In this document: positions 1-8,108 of the stretch, piece by piece
Position numbering within the stretch: the first letter of the stretch is position 1
Layout of the letters: each line of letters opens with the position of its first letter
Position numbers and translations under genes: made by a program
Assembly: GCA_963972525.1 (NCBI GenBank)
Contig: CAXAUZ010000010.1
Coordinates: 1 to 64,000 of the forward strand
Direction: 5' to 3'
Length of the DNA: 64,000 nt
From: Salinilacustrithrix sp003476595
GTDB taxonomy: Bacteria > Actinomycetota > Acidimicrobiia > Acidimicrobiales > Salinilacustritrichaceae
The notes under the pieces: model-generated
Database searches by the model: none
What the model saw: the letters and a program-made list of their open reading frames with translations, nothing else
What the model was told of the DNA's origin: nothing

Positions 1-260
1 ACCGCGTAGGCGGGGACTCAAACCACCGAGCCTCTACGAAACCCGGGGCGCTTCATGGTGCTGTCGTGGCCTCTTGACCTGCTCGCCGTGAGCTCGGCGC
101 TGCGCTTCTCGTGCGCCGTGGCGGCCGGCGTGGCCGCTGGGTTTGTGCTGTCGCGGGTGGCGTGGCGGCAGCGCCGTTGAGGCGGGAACGTGCCGTGGCG
201 CCCGTGGTCGAGCGCGCTCTGCGGGGGAACCGGACGGCGCTCCGGCGTCGTCTCACTCGC

Positions 261-668
261 ATGACGCATTCGCTCGTCGCCGCTCTGCTCGCCGTCGGGA
301 CGATGCTCGTCACCGGCTGCGGCGACGATGCTGCGTCCGGCGACCGGCCGAGGGTGGTGGAGGACCCGCCTCGCATGGACCTGGACGGCGACCCGCCGTA
401 CGGTCCCGGCGTCGAAGCCGGGGAGGCGTACGACTACGTGCTCTACACACACTGCGGGATCGAGTGGGCACCCATCGACGGCGTCTGGTGGCACACGGAC
501 CGCGTTGACGACGGAAACGCGAACCCGCCGGAAGGGTGGGGCACTCCGTTCGACGCCGGCACGCTCGCCGTCGAGGCCGATGACCGGGCGACGTACACGA
601 GCGACACGGGCATCGAGGTCGAGTTCCGCCGGACCGAAATCACCGAGGCGCCGTTCACGTGCGTGTAG
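261..668 (+). CDS. Putative lipoprotein, unknown function
   Basis: A 135-residue product starting at ATG 261. The N-terminus reads as a lipoprotein signal (MTHSLVAALLAVGTMLVTGC) with lipobox LVTGC, so the mature protein should be lipid-anchored on the outside of the membrane at about Cys20. The open frame continues upstream to 111, but that part is Arg/Ala-rich and would bury the signal peptide, so ATG 261 was chosen. The mature part is acidic, has the segment YDYVLYTHCGIEWAPIDG and ends in Cys-Val. No catalytic motif is visible and I do not recognise the family. It is the first of three consecutive same-strand lipoprotein genes, which suggests a shared surface role. Confidence 0.72.
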   Translation: MTHSLVAALLAVGTMLVTGCGDDAASGDRPRVVEDPPRMDLDGDPPYGPGVEAGEAYDYVLYTHCGIEWAPIDGVWWHTDRVDDGNANPPEGWGTPFDAGTLAVEADDRATYTSDTGIEVEFRRTEITEAPFTCV

Positions 669-687
669 CCACCGGGGAGGGCATGCG

Positions 688-1206
688 GTGCCACGGACGC
701 CCATGAGACTCCATTGGGTGCTGGCGGGCCTCGCACTCGCGTTGGTCGTCACCGGCTGCTCGGACGACGCCCCCGGAGTCGATGTTCTCGCCCGGTCGGG
801 AACGCTTCCGGCCGACGTGTCGGAGGAGCCCGTCGTGGCGGTGGCGGACACGGCTGGGGAGGTGCTCGAAGCGTGGGGGCGGTTCGGTTTCGGCGGCGAG
901 CCGACTGTGTCGGTGGAGGAGCACGGGGTGGTGCTGTTCGTGGGCACCGTCGAGTCCGGGTCGTGCCCGGCGACCGTCGAGTTCGTCGGCTCGCCGCCCG
1001 AGGACAGCGACGTCGAGTGGGACCTGCTGGTGACGCTGGGCCACGACGGCGGACCCGATTGCACGACGGACGCGAACCCGGTGACGCTCGTCGTCGCCGC
1101 TCCTGGCTCCGCTGCCGCCCGCACCGTCTACGTCGCCAACGAGACGGTCACCTCGCCGCTCAGCGCAGAGGTCACCGTCGAAGAACCGCAGGCCAGCGAT
1201 GGATGA
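688..1206 (+). CDS. Putative lipoprotein, unknown function
   Basis: A 172-residue protein with an N-terminal lipoprotein signal whose lipobox is VVTGC, followed by SDDAPG. GTG 688 was chosen because GGGGAGG at 674-680 lies 7 nt upstream. The in-frame ATG at 703 is the alternative and also keeps the signal peptide. The mature part is acidic and Val-rich without a recognised domain. It follows the first lipoprotein gene by 19 bp and its last 8 bases overlap the next lipoprotein gene, so the three are probably cotranscribed and translationally coupled. Confidence 0.7.
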   Translation: MPRTPMRLHWVLAGLALALVVTGCSDDAPGVDVLARSGTLPADVSEEPVVAVADTAGEVLEAWGRFGFGGEPTVSVEEHGVVLFVGTVESGSCPATVEFVGSPPEDSDVEWDLLVTLGHDGGPDCTTDANPVTLVVAAPGSAAARTVYVANETVTSPLSAEVTVEEPQASDG

Positions 1207-1639
1207 CTGTCCGAGCTGGTCGTCCATTCACCCGTCCCGGCGATGGTCGGGGCTGGTCGCAGCCGCGTCGGCAGTGATGGTTGCGGGCTGCTCGATCGGC
1301 GGCGGGTCTGATCCCGGGCACTTCGAGGGCTCCGGCGCGGCTTGCGGGACGTACCGGGTGTCGAACGACCCGACCTCGGTGACCGAGGAGGTCGACGACG
1401 CGCAGCGGTGTCTCGTCGCAGCGTTCGAGGCCGGCGACCCGGCGTGGCTCAGCGTCGTCGCGCACACCACCGAGGGTCATCCGATCCGCATCGGGTTCCA
1501 GGTCCAGGGTGAACAGTCGGTGCTGGTGGAGACCGACTGGAACGATGACCCTCTCGGCCCCGACGGCATCGAACGGCGGACGTGTGGGGCACTCGACGCC
1601 GGCGGCGGCGTCCCGGCCTCGGCGGACTGCACCGGGTAG
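1199..1639 (+). CDS. Putative lipoprotein, unknown function
   Basis: A 146-residue product beginning at ATG 1199, inside the end of the previous gene (8-base overlap ATGGATGA). After a short N-terminal stretch comes a hydrophobic segment ending in the lipobox VMVAGC at about residue 31, then a Gly/Ser linker. The mature domain has paired Cys residues (CGTYRVS near residue 50, RCLVAAF near 70, RTCGALD and ADC near the end) that could form disulfides outside the cell. No family is recognised. It is the third member of the lipoprotein run. Confidence 0.7.
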   Translation: MDDCPSWSSIHPSRRWSGLVAAASAVMVAGCSIGGGSDPGHFEGSGAACGTYRVSNDPTSVTEEVDDAQRCLVAAFEAGDPAWLSVVAHTTEGHPIRIGFQVQGEQSVLVETDWNDDPLGPDGIERRTCGALDAGGGVPASADCTG

Positions 1640-1662
1640 TCCGAGCCCAGCACGGGAGCGAC

Positions 1663-1926
1663 ATGAACGGCTGTCAGGATGTACCGGTGGGAACCAGGCG
1701 CAGCGGGCCGAACCTTCAGTGGTGGGAGCGAGCATGGGTCGCCCTGTTCGGGTCGTTCTTGGCCGCGGCGAATCCCGGCCCGTCGTGGTTGGACGTCACC
1801 CTTGCCGTGGTGGGTGTCGCCATCGTGCTTGCAGCACTCGGCGTCGTCGAGGTGCTGATGGCGCTCTACTACCGAGCCAAGCGCCACCGGCGGGACCGCT
1901 CGAGCAGCTTTCGGGTGTCGGCGTGA
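1663..1926 (+). CDS. Small membrane protein, unknown function
   Basis: An 87-residue protein from ATG 1663, with GGGAG 8 nt upstream. The open frame extends further upstream, but that part overlaps the previous gene and is Arg-rich. It has a hydrophobic segment near residues 24-36 and a clear transmembrane helix around 41-65 (VTLAVVGVAIVLAALGVVEV), followed by a strongly basic tail (YYRAKRHRRDR) expected in the cytoplasm. The stop codon overlaps the GTG start of the next membrane-protein gene (GTGA). I do not recognise a family. Confidence 0.6.
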   Translation: MNGCQDVPVGTRRSGPNLQWWERAWVALFGSFLAAANPGPSWLDVTLAVVGVAIVLAALGVVEVLMALYYRAKRHRRDRSSSFRVSA

Positions 1927-2639
1927 CCGACGACGACCGGGAGCCGATGCCCGGACCCTGGACCGACATCGCGAAGCGCCCGACCCCGTACGACGACTAC
2001 ACCGCGTCGATCGAAGAAGCACGCACGCTCACCGGCATGCGAGGGCTGAAGCACCGCGCTCCTCGTGCCGCACGGGCGCTCGCCGTCCTAGCGATCGTGT
2101 TTGGTGCCCTCGTCGTGGCCGTGATCGCGATGAACCCTCCATGGGCGGACGCAGGCACGGAGCTCGGCGTCGTATCCGAGACCGAGGCGCGGCAGGCGTT
2201 CGACGAAATGGTCGCCCTTGCGTCCAAGCAGAGCGTGCGCGCGATGGAGCAACTATGCGAGAACGCCGTGGACGGCTGCGCCGGCTTCTCCGGAGCGACC
2301 ACCGACCACGCCCGCTCCGCTCCAGGGCCCGATGCGCGAGCGCCCGACGTGCTGTGCACCCGTGACCTGAACGACGAGGGCACCCGCCTGCTCGTCGTCG
2401 AGGGCGAGGACGGGCACGGCCGCCCGTACGTGTCGCAGCTCGTGTTCAGCGAACGCGGCGGCGAAGTCGTCGTGGAGCGCGAGCCGGCGTTCTGGCTCGG
2501 CGTCGTCCACAACTCGGCGACGAAGTTCACCGGGTCGGTCGCGTGGAAGACGATGCACCACCCGCAGCCGGACGTGCAGGTCGGCTACGACGTGAACGAG
2601 CTGATGACGAAGGCGCGCCTGCCTTGCGCAGGCCACTGA
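1923..2639 (+). CDS. Single-pass membrane protein, unknown function
   Basis: A 238-residue protein starting at GTG 1923, which overlaps the previous stop as GTGA. The N-terminal ~50 residues are polar and cytoplasmic. A transmembrane helix follows at about residues 52-72 (ALAVLAIVFGALVVAVIAM), and the C-terminal ~165 residues should be extracytoplasmic. The outer part resembles a small NTF2-like fold in its alternation of helix then strands (EARQAFDEMVALASKQSVRAM, later RPYVSQLVFSERGGEVVVER), but this is only an impression. No catalytic motif was seen. It closes the small envelope gene run at 261-2639. Confidence 0.65.
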   Translation: MTDDDREPMPGPWTDIAKRPTPYDDYTASIEEARTLTGMRGLKHRAPRAARALAVLAIVFGALVVAVIAMNPPWADAGTELGVVSETEARQAFDEMVALASKQSVRAMEQLCENAVDGCAGFSGATTDHARSAPGPDARAPDVLCTRDLNDEGTRLLVVEGEDGHGRPYVSQLVFSERGGEVVVEREPAFWLGVVHNSATKFTGSVAWKTMHHPQPDVQVGYDVNELMTKARLPCAGH

Positions 2640-2850
2640 CCGTGTCGCGCTCCGGCGGGGGGCGTTCTCATCGGACTCGCCTTTGTGGCGAGCGCGGAGC
2701 GTGACGATGTCGGTCTCGTCGTTCCGTTCACCGATGGGCGTTCTCCGGTGCCCTCTTCGTTCGGGACGGCTGGATAGCGGAGCTCGCGAGCCAGCAGCGA
2801 TGCTCGGTCGAGCGGTGGACGGTTGTGGGTCGACGTGACGCGCGGTGGTG

Positions 2851-3438
2851 TCATTCCTCGGTCGCCCTCAGCCGTTCGGTCAGCCCGTCGATGTCGTCAT
2901 TGAACACGTCGTTGACCTGGCGCCCCATGGTGATAGCGGCGTCGGCGGCAGCGAGGATGTCGACCTCGACGTCGTCCATGACGATCCGGTACTCGATAGT
3001 CCCGTCGTCGTTGCGCACATGCGTCCACGTGCACTTCCAGGGGTAGTCGCCGGCTACCGGGGGCTGACCGAGGCCCTCGCCCTTCAGCCAGGCGTCGAAG
3101 TGCTCTGTCTGGTGTCGGAGGCGCTTCAGGTCCGGGTATGCCGACAGGAGACGGGACCGGGCGTCGTGCACCCGCGCTCGCTCGGTGGAGTCATCGGGGA
3201 AGTACGCCGCAGCGAATCCACACGCTGCACTGAGGCGGTGCACGGCCACGATCAGGAACAGGCTGTCTGCGATCCGTCGTTGCGACTCGATGCCGTCGGC
3301 CACGTCGGCCTTCACCCGTTCGACCTGCATGGCAACCGCCTCGCACCAGAAGTTCACGTGCGAGACGGACTCGTTCCAGTAGTGGATCTCAGGCGGCTGT
3401 CGGCGGCGTCGTTCGTCGTCCTCCCACACGGCGCGCAT
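2851..3438 (-). CDS. Helical protein with possible HEPN-like motif, unknown function
   Basis: A 195-residue, mainly helical protein on the minus strand, starting at ATG 3438 only 4 bp after the stop of the upstream gene, so the two form an operon. The middle carries KRLRHQTEHFDAWLKG, where R-x4-H fits the loose RX4-6H pattern of HEPN RNases; this is weak evidence. The C-terminal part contains MDDVEVDILAAADAAI. No membrane segment or signal is present. HEPN proteins often pair with a small antitoxin, which could be the neighbour, but the family is not recognised. Confidence 0.65.
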   Translation of the reverse strand: MRAVWEDDERRRRQPPEIHYWNESVSHVNFWCEAVAMQVERVKADVADGIESQRRIADSLFLIVAVHRLSAACGFAAAYFPDDSTERARVHDARSRLLSAYPDLKRLRHQTEHFDAWLKGEGLGQPPVAGDYPWKCTWTHVRNDDGTIEYRIVMDDVEVDILAAADAAITMGRQVNDVFNDDIDGLTERLRATEE

Positions 3439-3442
3439 TGGG

Positions 3443-3907
3443 CTACTGCCGGCCGAGGCTCTCGTTGGCAGCTTCGGCGAGTTGCTCGGCCGCCTCGAGC
3501 GCTGCGCCGATCGACCGCCACTGGCGAGCGTTCCGCGATTCGACGAGCGGCGCAGGCGTTGAGCGTCGGGCCTCGGTGATCGCGTCGGCCATTCCGATGG
3601 CGGCGGGCGTGTCTGCCCCGCGCTGCGCGAACCGGGTCGCGTGGAAGAAGTGGTGGAGCTGCTCGGCCGCCACAGCCTCGGCGGCAGTGTCGAGCGCTTC
3701 GCCGAGGTCTTCGCCGACCTGGTCGTCGAGCGTCCTCCGCCACCGGAGTTCGGCGAGCACGGGGTCCATGCCGTTCAGGGGTACCGGTTCTGCCTCGCCG
3801 GGCTCGGCCCCAAGGATGTGCGTGACCCCGTAGAGCCAGCGCCGCTGCCGCGCTCGCAGTCGAATCAGGTCTGCGCTGAACCAGGGGTGGTCTTCGTGCC
3901 TCTCCAT
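3443..3907 (-). CDS. Helical protein, unknown function
   Basis: A 154-residue minus-strand protein starting at ATG 3907, with GGAAGG about 8 nt upstream. A longer frame reaches 4141 but would translate through a perfect hairpin and Arg/Pro-rich sequence, so the shorter start was chosen. The sequence is rich in Ala, Glu and Arg helices with LRARQRRWLYGVTHILG near residue 16 and NARQWRSIGAALEAAEQL near the end. It may be soluble. It is the first gene of a two-gene operon with the possible HEPN-like gene and diverges from the toxin-antitoxin pair. Confidence 0.62.
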   Translation of the reverse strand: MERHEDHPWFSADLIRLRARQRRWLYGVTHILGAEPGEAEPVPLNGMDPVLAELRWRRTLDDQVGEDLGEALDTAAEAVAAEQLHHFFHATRFAQRGADTPAAIGMADAITEARRSTPAPLVESRNARQWRSIGAALEAAEQLAEAANESLGRQ

Positions 3908-3968
3908 GGGGCTGCCTTCCGCCGTTGACTGTTCGCCGGGAGCGGACCGTAGTGCTGAGCCGGGACGC

Positions 3969-4000
3969 GACGAGGGCCCGCGGCGGAGCGGGCCCTCGTC
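3969..4000. terminator. Perfect 12-bp GC-rich hairpin
   Basis: Positions 3969-3980 and 3989-4000 are perfectly complementary (GACGAGGGCCCG / CGGGCCCTCGTC) with an 8-nt loop. No clear U-tract follows. It sits between two divergent genes rather than at a gene end, so it may be a bidirectional transcription barrier, a relic, or part of a regulatory region. Confidence 0.55.
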
Positions 4001-4159
4001 TCGACCGGTTCGGCGGGAACCTGGTCGGGGGACAGCCCGGCGGAGGCCGTCCCGAGTGACGGACCGTAGCGGGACTCTCAGCCGCGAACGTGCGCATCTC
4101 GGACGTAGTCCGGATGGCCCGTCTGTCAGCGGACTGGACACCCGGTCACGCCACCGCCG

Positions 4160-4165
4160 TATCGT
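4160..4165 (+). promoter_or_regulatory. -10-like element, leaderless start
   Basis: TATCGT lies 6 nt before GTG 4172 and there is no Shine-Dalgarno sequence. The geometry fits transcription starting at or next to the start codon. Confidence 0.5.
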
Positions 4166-4171
4166 GCGGAC

Positions 4172-4807
4172 GTGTCGGTTCTCCTCGGTCGCGGCATGTA
4201 TGACGTCGCTGAGGCGGCGCGGCTCGTCGGCGCGAGTCCTGCCACCGTCGAGCGCTGGGTGACACCCACCACGCGGCGCCCGGCGATCCTCGAGCCTGAA
4301 CTTGGGGACTACTTCTCGTTCCTGGACCTCGTGTCGTTGCTGGTTGTCGCCGAGCTCCGCCGTCGAGGCGTCAGGCCCAACGAGATCGGGACCGGTGTTC
4401 GCTACCTCGAGGATCAGATGGGCCTGACGCGCCCCCTAGCGCACCGTCGGTTCGCAACCGTCGGTGCTGCGTTCTGGGGTCGGCACGACGACGACGATCT
4501 CTGGGTCGACGTAGGCCGGGGCGGGCAGATGGCGCTCACGGGTACCTTCGAGCGGGCGCTGCATCCCATCGAGTTCGACGCTCACGACATGGCTTCGCTG
4601 TGGCGGCCGGTCGATCGGGTGTGGGTCAACCCAGAGGTACAGGCTGGTTCGCCGTGCATCAACCGAACCCGATTCGAGACCCGGCAGGTGATGGATCTCG
4701 TCGAAGGCGGCACCGATCCCGTGGACATCGCCTGGCAGTTCGAGCTCGACTTCGACGACGTGCTCACGGCGCGTGACTGGGAGCTGTCGCTGACACGAGC
4801 CGCGTAG
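4172..4807 (+). CDS. DUF433-domain antitoxin with MerR-like N-terminus
   Basis: A 211-residue protein starting at GTG 4172. Residues about 8-35 (GMYDVAEAARLVGASPATVERW) look like a MerR-type helix-turn-helix, probably the DNA-binding part. The C-terminal ~65 residues match the DUF433 pattern found in VapB-like antitoxins: NPEVQAGSPCINRTRFETRQVMDLVEGG followed by DPVDIAWQFELDFDDVLTARDWE. The next gene encodes a DUF5615 PIN-like protein, the usual partner of DUF433 proteins, so this is probably the antitoxin and autorepressor. It is longer than stand-alone DUF433 antitoxins (about 75-100 residues) because of the N-terminal HTH and a linker region. Confidence 0.8.
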   Translation: MSVLLGRGMYDVAEAARLVGASPATVERWVTPTTRRPAILEPELGDYFSFLDLVSLLVVAELRRRGVRPNEIGTGVRYLEDQMGLTRPLAHRRFATVGAAFWGRHDDDDLWVDVGRGGQMALTGTFERALHPIEFDAHDMASLWRPVDRVWVNPEVQAGSPCINRTRFETRQVMDLVEGGTDPVDIAWQFELDFDDVLTARDWELSLTRAA

Positions 4808-4847
4808 CAGCGGTCGACGTCGGCGGGGGCGGTGAGGAGTGGCACGG

Positions 4848-5321
4848 GTGGCGGGACGTCCACGGATCAGGTTGCTCTTCGATCAGGACGTGTCCCCGCG
4901 CGTCGCCGCCGCGCTGAAGGCACTCGGATACGACTCCGAGAGCAACCTGTCTGTGGACCTGGAGGGCTGCCCAGACGCCGAAGTCCTTGCGTATGCGGCG
5001 CAGCACCGGCGGGTCATCGTCACGAAGAACACCGACCTGGTGCTCATTTGCTGTGAGGCCGAGCACCCGGTGATCTGGTACCGCCCGAAGGGCCGGGAGA
5101 GCTTCGCCGTCCAGGTGATCACGTTCTTCACCTTCGGCGGCGAATGGGAGTCGTTGCTCGCCAGCGCCGACGCGGTGCAGCAGGGCAAGACCAACGCTCA
5201 CGCCCTGACATTCGCCCAGGTCCGGCAGCGAGTGGTCCGAAGGATGCGCCGTACTCAGCGTGAGCGGACGGCCCGGTATCGGGCTGAGCGCGATGGGCAA
5301 CAGAGCCTCGACGACGACTGA
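4848..5321 (+). CDS. DUF5615 PIN-like toxin
   Basis: A 157-residue protein. GTG 4848 was chosen because TGAGGAG at 4833-4839 lies 8 nt upstream; GTG 4839, giving three more residues, is the alternative. The N-terminus RLLFDQDVSPRVAAALKALGYD and the later PDAEVLAYAAQHRRVIVTKNTD reproduce the spaced acidic residues of the Mut7-C/DUF5615 PIN-like nuclease fold, predicted to cleave RNA. It follows the DUF433 antitoxin gene by about 40 bp on the same strand, so the pair is a probable type II toxin-antitoxin operon. The C-terminus carries a basic helix (RRMRRTQRERTARYRAER) beyond the core domain. Confidence 0.8.
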   Translation: MAGRPRIRLLFDQDVSPRVAAALKALGYDSESNLSVDLEGCPDAEVLAYAAQHRRVIVTKNTDLVLICCEAEHPVIWYRPKGRESFAVQVITFFTFGGEWESLLASADAVQQGKTNAHALTFAQVRQRVVRRMRRTQRERTARYRAERDGQQSLDDD

Positions 5322-5354
5322 CCGCCGAGAGACCGACCATCCCGGCGCTGAGCC

Positions 5355-5906
5355 TCAGCGGCGTTGCTGGAGCGTGAGCGTGCCAGTGGTGACCATCGAG
5401 TCGACCAGCTTGCGATCGTCGGTGGGTAGCGAGGTGCGGTAGTCCGCAATCCACTCCGGATCCTCCGCGGCGAGCACAGCCGCTGCAACGTTCGTTCCCT
5501 CGCGCCACCGGGCCAGGTCGCGAGGACTTGGGATCGCTGCCGTCAGCACCTGCTCGCCGTGAGCCATCTTCAGCATGACTCGGGCCATACCCGCTCCGTA
5601 GCGATGGCTCCCGACGAACTCGCTCCTGTCGGGATCATCACGCGGAAGGCTCGCGGCTAGCCGTTCGAGGATGGGCAGCCCGACCTGAACGTCCATGGCA
5701 TGCAGCGCTGTCCGACGTTTCTGCCAGCCGAGCGAACGCCCGCATCCGCAAGGGCAATCACCGCTGCGCTTCGATCCGTCGCCGCCCATCAGCGCCGCTC
5801 GGGCATCACCAAACAGCATCGACCAGAACCGGGCGACGAGGTAGAAGGCGGCGAGAAACGCCGCAATCCCAACGACGACCTTGAGGACATCCACCACCAC
5901 CGCCAT
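5355..5906 (-). CDS. Membrane-anchored protein, unknown function
   Basis: A 183-residue protein from ATG 5906. The N-terminus holds one long transmembrane helix (VDVLKVVVGIAAFLAAFYLV). A Cys-rich turn CPCGCGRSLGW follows near residue 51, possibly a metal-binding knuckle with only three Cys. The remaining ~120 residues are soluble, with a helical region (GAGMARVMLKMAHGEQVL) and a Trp/Arg-rich stretch. No family is recognised. It converges with the toxin-antitoxin operon and diverges from the ccmF-like gene. Confidence 0.65.
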   Translation of the reverse strand: MAVVVDVLKVVVGIAAFLAAFYLVARFWSMLFGDARAALMGGDGSKRSGDCPCGCGRSLGWQKRRTALHAMDVQVGLPILERLAASLPRDDPDRSEFVGSHRYGAGMARVMLKMAHGEQVLTAAIPSPRDLARWREGTNVAAAVLAAEDPEWIADYRTSLPTDDRKLVDSMVTTGTLTLQQRR

Positions 5907-6149
5907 GACCGGGATCGTACGGCAGCGGCCATCAGCGTCGAGGGCTGCGTACCGATCGGGCGTTCACCGGCGCGGGGTACTGCGGTAACCGCCACACTCG
6001 GTAGCGGGCAGCGAGTCCAGCCTTTCGCGACAGAAGCGCCACTACGGAGCCTCTGTTGCAGAACCTCTGCGCGGCGCGGACCCTACCGACTCGGTGGCGA
6101 AGCATCTGCGCCGACGCCACCGGGTCGGGAGGCGCAGTACCGTTCAGAT

Positions 6150-8108
6150 GTGGGCAACGTCGGTGGGGCCCTGGTCTCGACTGGATTCGGTGCTGCAGCC
6201 GTGGCTGCGCTGCTGGGCGTCATCGCCGTGCGCACCGGCCGGTTCGCTCGTGGGGCGGCGGTGGCGTCGTGGATGGCGGCGGCGTCGCTGTCGGTTGCTC
6301 TGGCGATCCTCGCTCGGGCGTTCGCGGTCGGAGATCACTCGTTCGTCGCGGTGGCGGACCACAGCCGGCAGGCGCTGGGGACCTACGACCGTGTGATGGG
6401 CCTGTGGGGTGGCATGGCCGGGTCGCTGTTGCTGTTCACGACCATGACAGCGGTGTTCGCCGCGGTTGGCCTGGGTCGGCGCCCTCCTCCCGCGGCGATG
6501 GCAGTGACCGGCGTGGTCGTCGCCACCCTTGCGGCGATCACGCAGTGGCTGGCCGACCCGTTCGCCCGGTTGGAGATCCCGGCGCTGGACGGGGTGGGCC
6601 TGACCCCGATCCTCGAGCACTGGGCGATGCGGGTGCACCCGCCGATGGTCTACGCCGGTCTGACGGTGTTGGTCGTCCCGGCGGCGCTCGCTGTCGGGTT
6701 GCCGGCGGTGGGGGAGGAGCGGCTGCGGTGGTCACGGATCCAGCCGTGGCTGGTGTGCTCGTGGGCGTTGCTCGGTCTAGGCATGGTGCTCGGTTCTCAC
6801 TGGGCGTACGCGGAGCTGGGGTGGGGCGGGTACTGGGCGTGGGACCCGGTCGAGAACGCCGCCCTGCTGCCGTGGCTGGCGGTGACCGTGGCGTTGCACG
6901 TCGGTCGCCGCGGTGAGTCGGGGTGGGGCCGGGCGGCCGTGGTGCTGCCGTTCCTGCTGGCCTTGCTCGGCTCGGCGCTCACCCGCTCGGGTGCGACGTC
7001 GTCTGTCCATGCCTTCGCCGAGGCTCGGTCCATCGGCCGGGCCTTGACGTTGCTGACGGTTGCTGCTGCGGCGGCGACGGTGGTGTCGATCCGTCGGGCC
7101 GCTCGGCCGGCGCCTGGTGCCGGTGCGCCGACCCGGGGGAGGTTGGCCGCGTGCATCGTGCTGGGCGCCGGTCTCGCGGTGGTCCTGGTCGGCACGTTGT
7201 ACCCCGTGCTCCGGGGCTGGTTCGGCGGCGATCGCCTCGCCATCGCCCCGGGGTTCTTCAACGGGGCGCTGGCGCCGATCGTCCTGGTCGGTCTGGCGGT
7301 CCAGGTCAGCCGTGGCCGGGTGCCGTCGCTGCGGGTGGCGGCGGTTACCGTGGTCGCCGGGGTGGGGCTGTGGGCGCTCGGGTGGCGGGAGCCGGCGGCG
7401 ATCGCGCTCGGGGCAGCGGCGACGGTGGCCCTGGTGGTCAGCATTCGCACGTTGGTGCGCGGCCGGCGTGCTGCGGAGCTGGCGCACGCCGGCGCCGCGC
7501 TCTTGCTCCTCGGGGTTGCGGGGACGGCAACTGGTGAACAGGTGACGGTGCCGATCGCGGTCGGTGAGGTCGTCGACGTGGCCGGACACGAGGTGCTCCT
7601 GGAGGGCATCAGGACCGAGGCGGGGCCGACGTCGACGTCGACGGCGGTGGTCGCTGACGTGCGCATCGACGGGCACGCCCGCATGCCGGCCCTGGTGGCC
7701 CATCCCGACCGTGGTGTGCTCCTGGCCGAGTCGACGCTGCGTTCGACGCCGGCGGTGGACGTGCAGGTGATCCTGCGGGATGCGAGCGACGACCGTGCCA
7801 TCGTGACGGTGACGGTGTCCCCGTTGCAGCAGCTGGTGTGGTGGGGTGGGCTCGTGACGGTGGTCGGTGGGCTGCTCAGCGTCCGGATCAGCCGTCGTCG
7901 CGCCGGGCCCGCTTGGCGTCGAGGAGCGACCCGAGGGTCGACTGGGGCCGTTCCGGCTCCGGCTCAGGGTTCGTCGCCGGTGGCGGTGCCTGCGGGACCG
8001 ATGCGGGCGGGGTGGTGGCCGGTGGAGCGTCGCCGGTCTTCGGCGTTGCCCGATGGGGCGTCGATCGACCCGGCGGGTCGGGCAGCGCCGCCCGCAGCCG
8101 GCGGGTGA
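6150..8108 (+). CDS. ccmF: CcmF-like cytochrome c haem lyase subunit
   Basis: A 652-residue polytopic membrane protein. GTG 6150 was chosen because it begins just before the first transmembrane helix; the longer frame upstream is not protein-like. The haem-handling signature WGGYWAWDPVENA is at about residue 225, and YDRVMGLWGGMAGSLLLF near residue 80 and HPPMVYAGL near 165 are typical of CcmF/CcsA haem-handling proteins. CcmF takes part in covalent haem attachment to apocytochrome c outside the membrane. No other ccm gene is in the window; a c-type cytochrome lies far away at 44791. The C-terminal ~70 residues after the last helix are Pro/Arg-rich and overlap the opposite-strand VWA gene by 221 bp, so they may be a non-conserved tail. 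Confidence 0.87.
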   Translation: MGNVGGALVSTGFGAAAVAALLGVIAVRTGRFARGAAVASWMAAASLSVALAILARAFAVGDHSFVAVADHSRQALGTYDRVMGLWGGMAGSLLLFTTMTAVFAAVGLGRRPPPAAMAVTGVVVATLAAITQWLADPFARLEIPALDGVGLTPILEHWAMRVHPPMVYAGLTVLVVPAALAVGLPAVGEERLRWSRIQPWLVCSWALLGLGMVLGSHWAYAELGWGGYWAWDPVENAALLPWLAVTVALHVGRRGESGWGRAAVVLPFLLALLGSALTRSGATSSVHAFAEARSIGRALTLLTVAAAAATVVSIRRAARPAPGAGAPTRGRLAACIVLGAGLAVVLVGTLYPVLRGWFGGDRLAIAPGFFNGALAPIVLVGLAVQVSRGRVPSLRVAAVTVVAGVGLWALGWREPAAIALGAAATVALVVSIRTLVRGRRAAELAHAGAALLLLGVAGTATGEQVTVPIAVGEVVDVAGHEVLLEGIRTEAGPTSTSTAVVADVRIDGHARMPALVAHPDRGVLLAESTLRSTPAVDVQVILRDASDDRAIVTVTVSPLQQLVWWGGLVTVVGGLLSVRISRRRAGPAWRRGATRGSTGAVPAPAQGSSPVAVPAGPMRAGWWPVERRRSSALPDGASIDPAGRAAPPAAGG

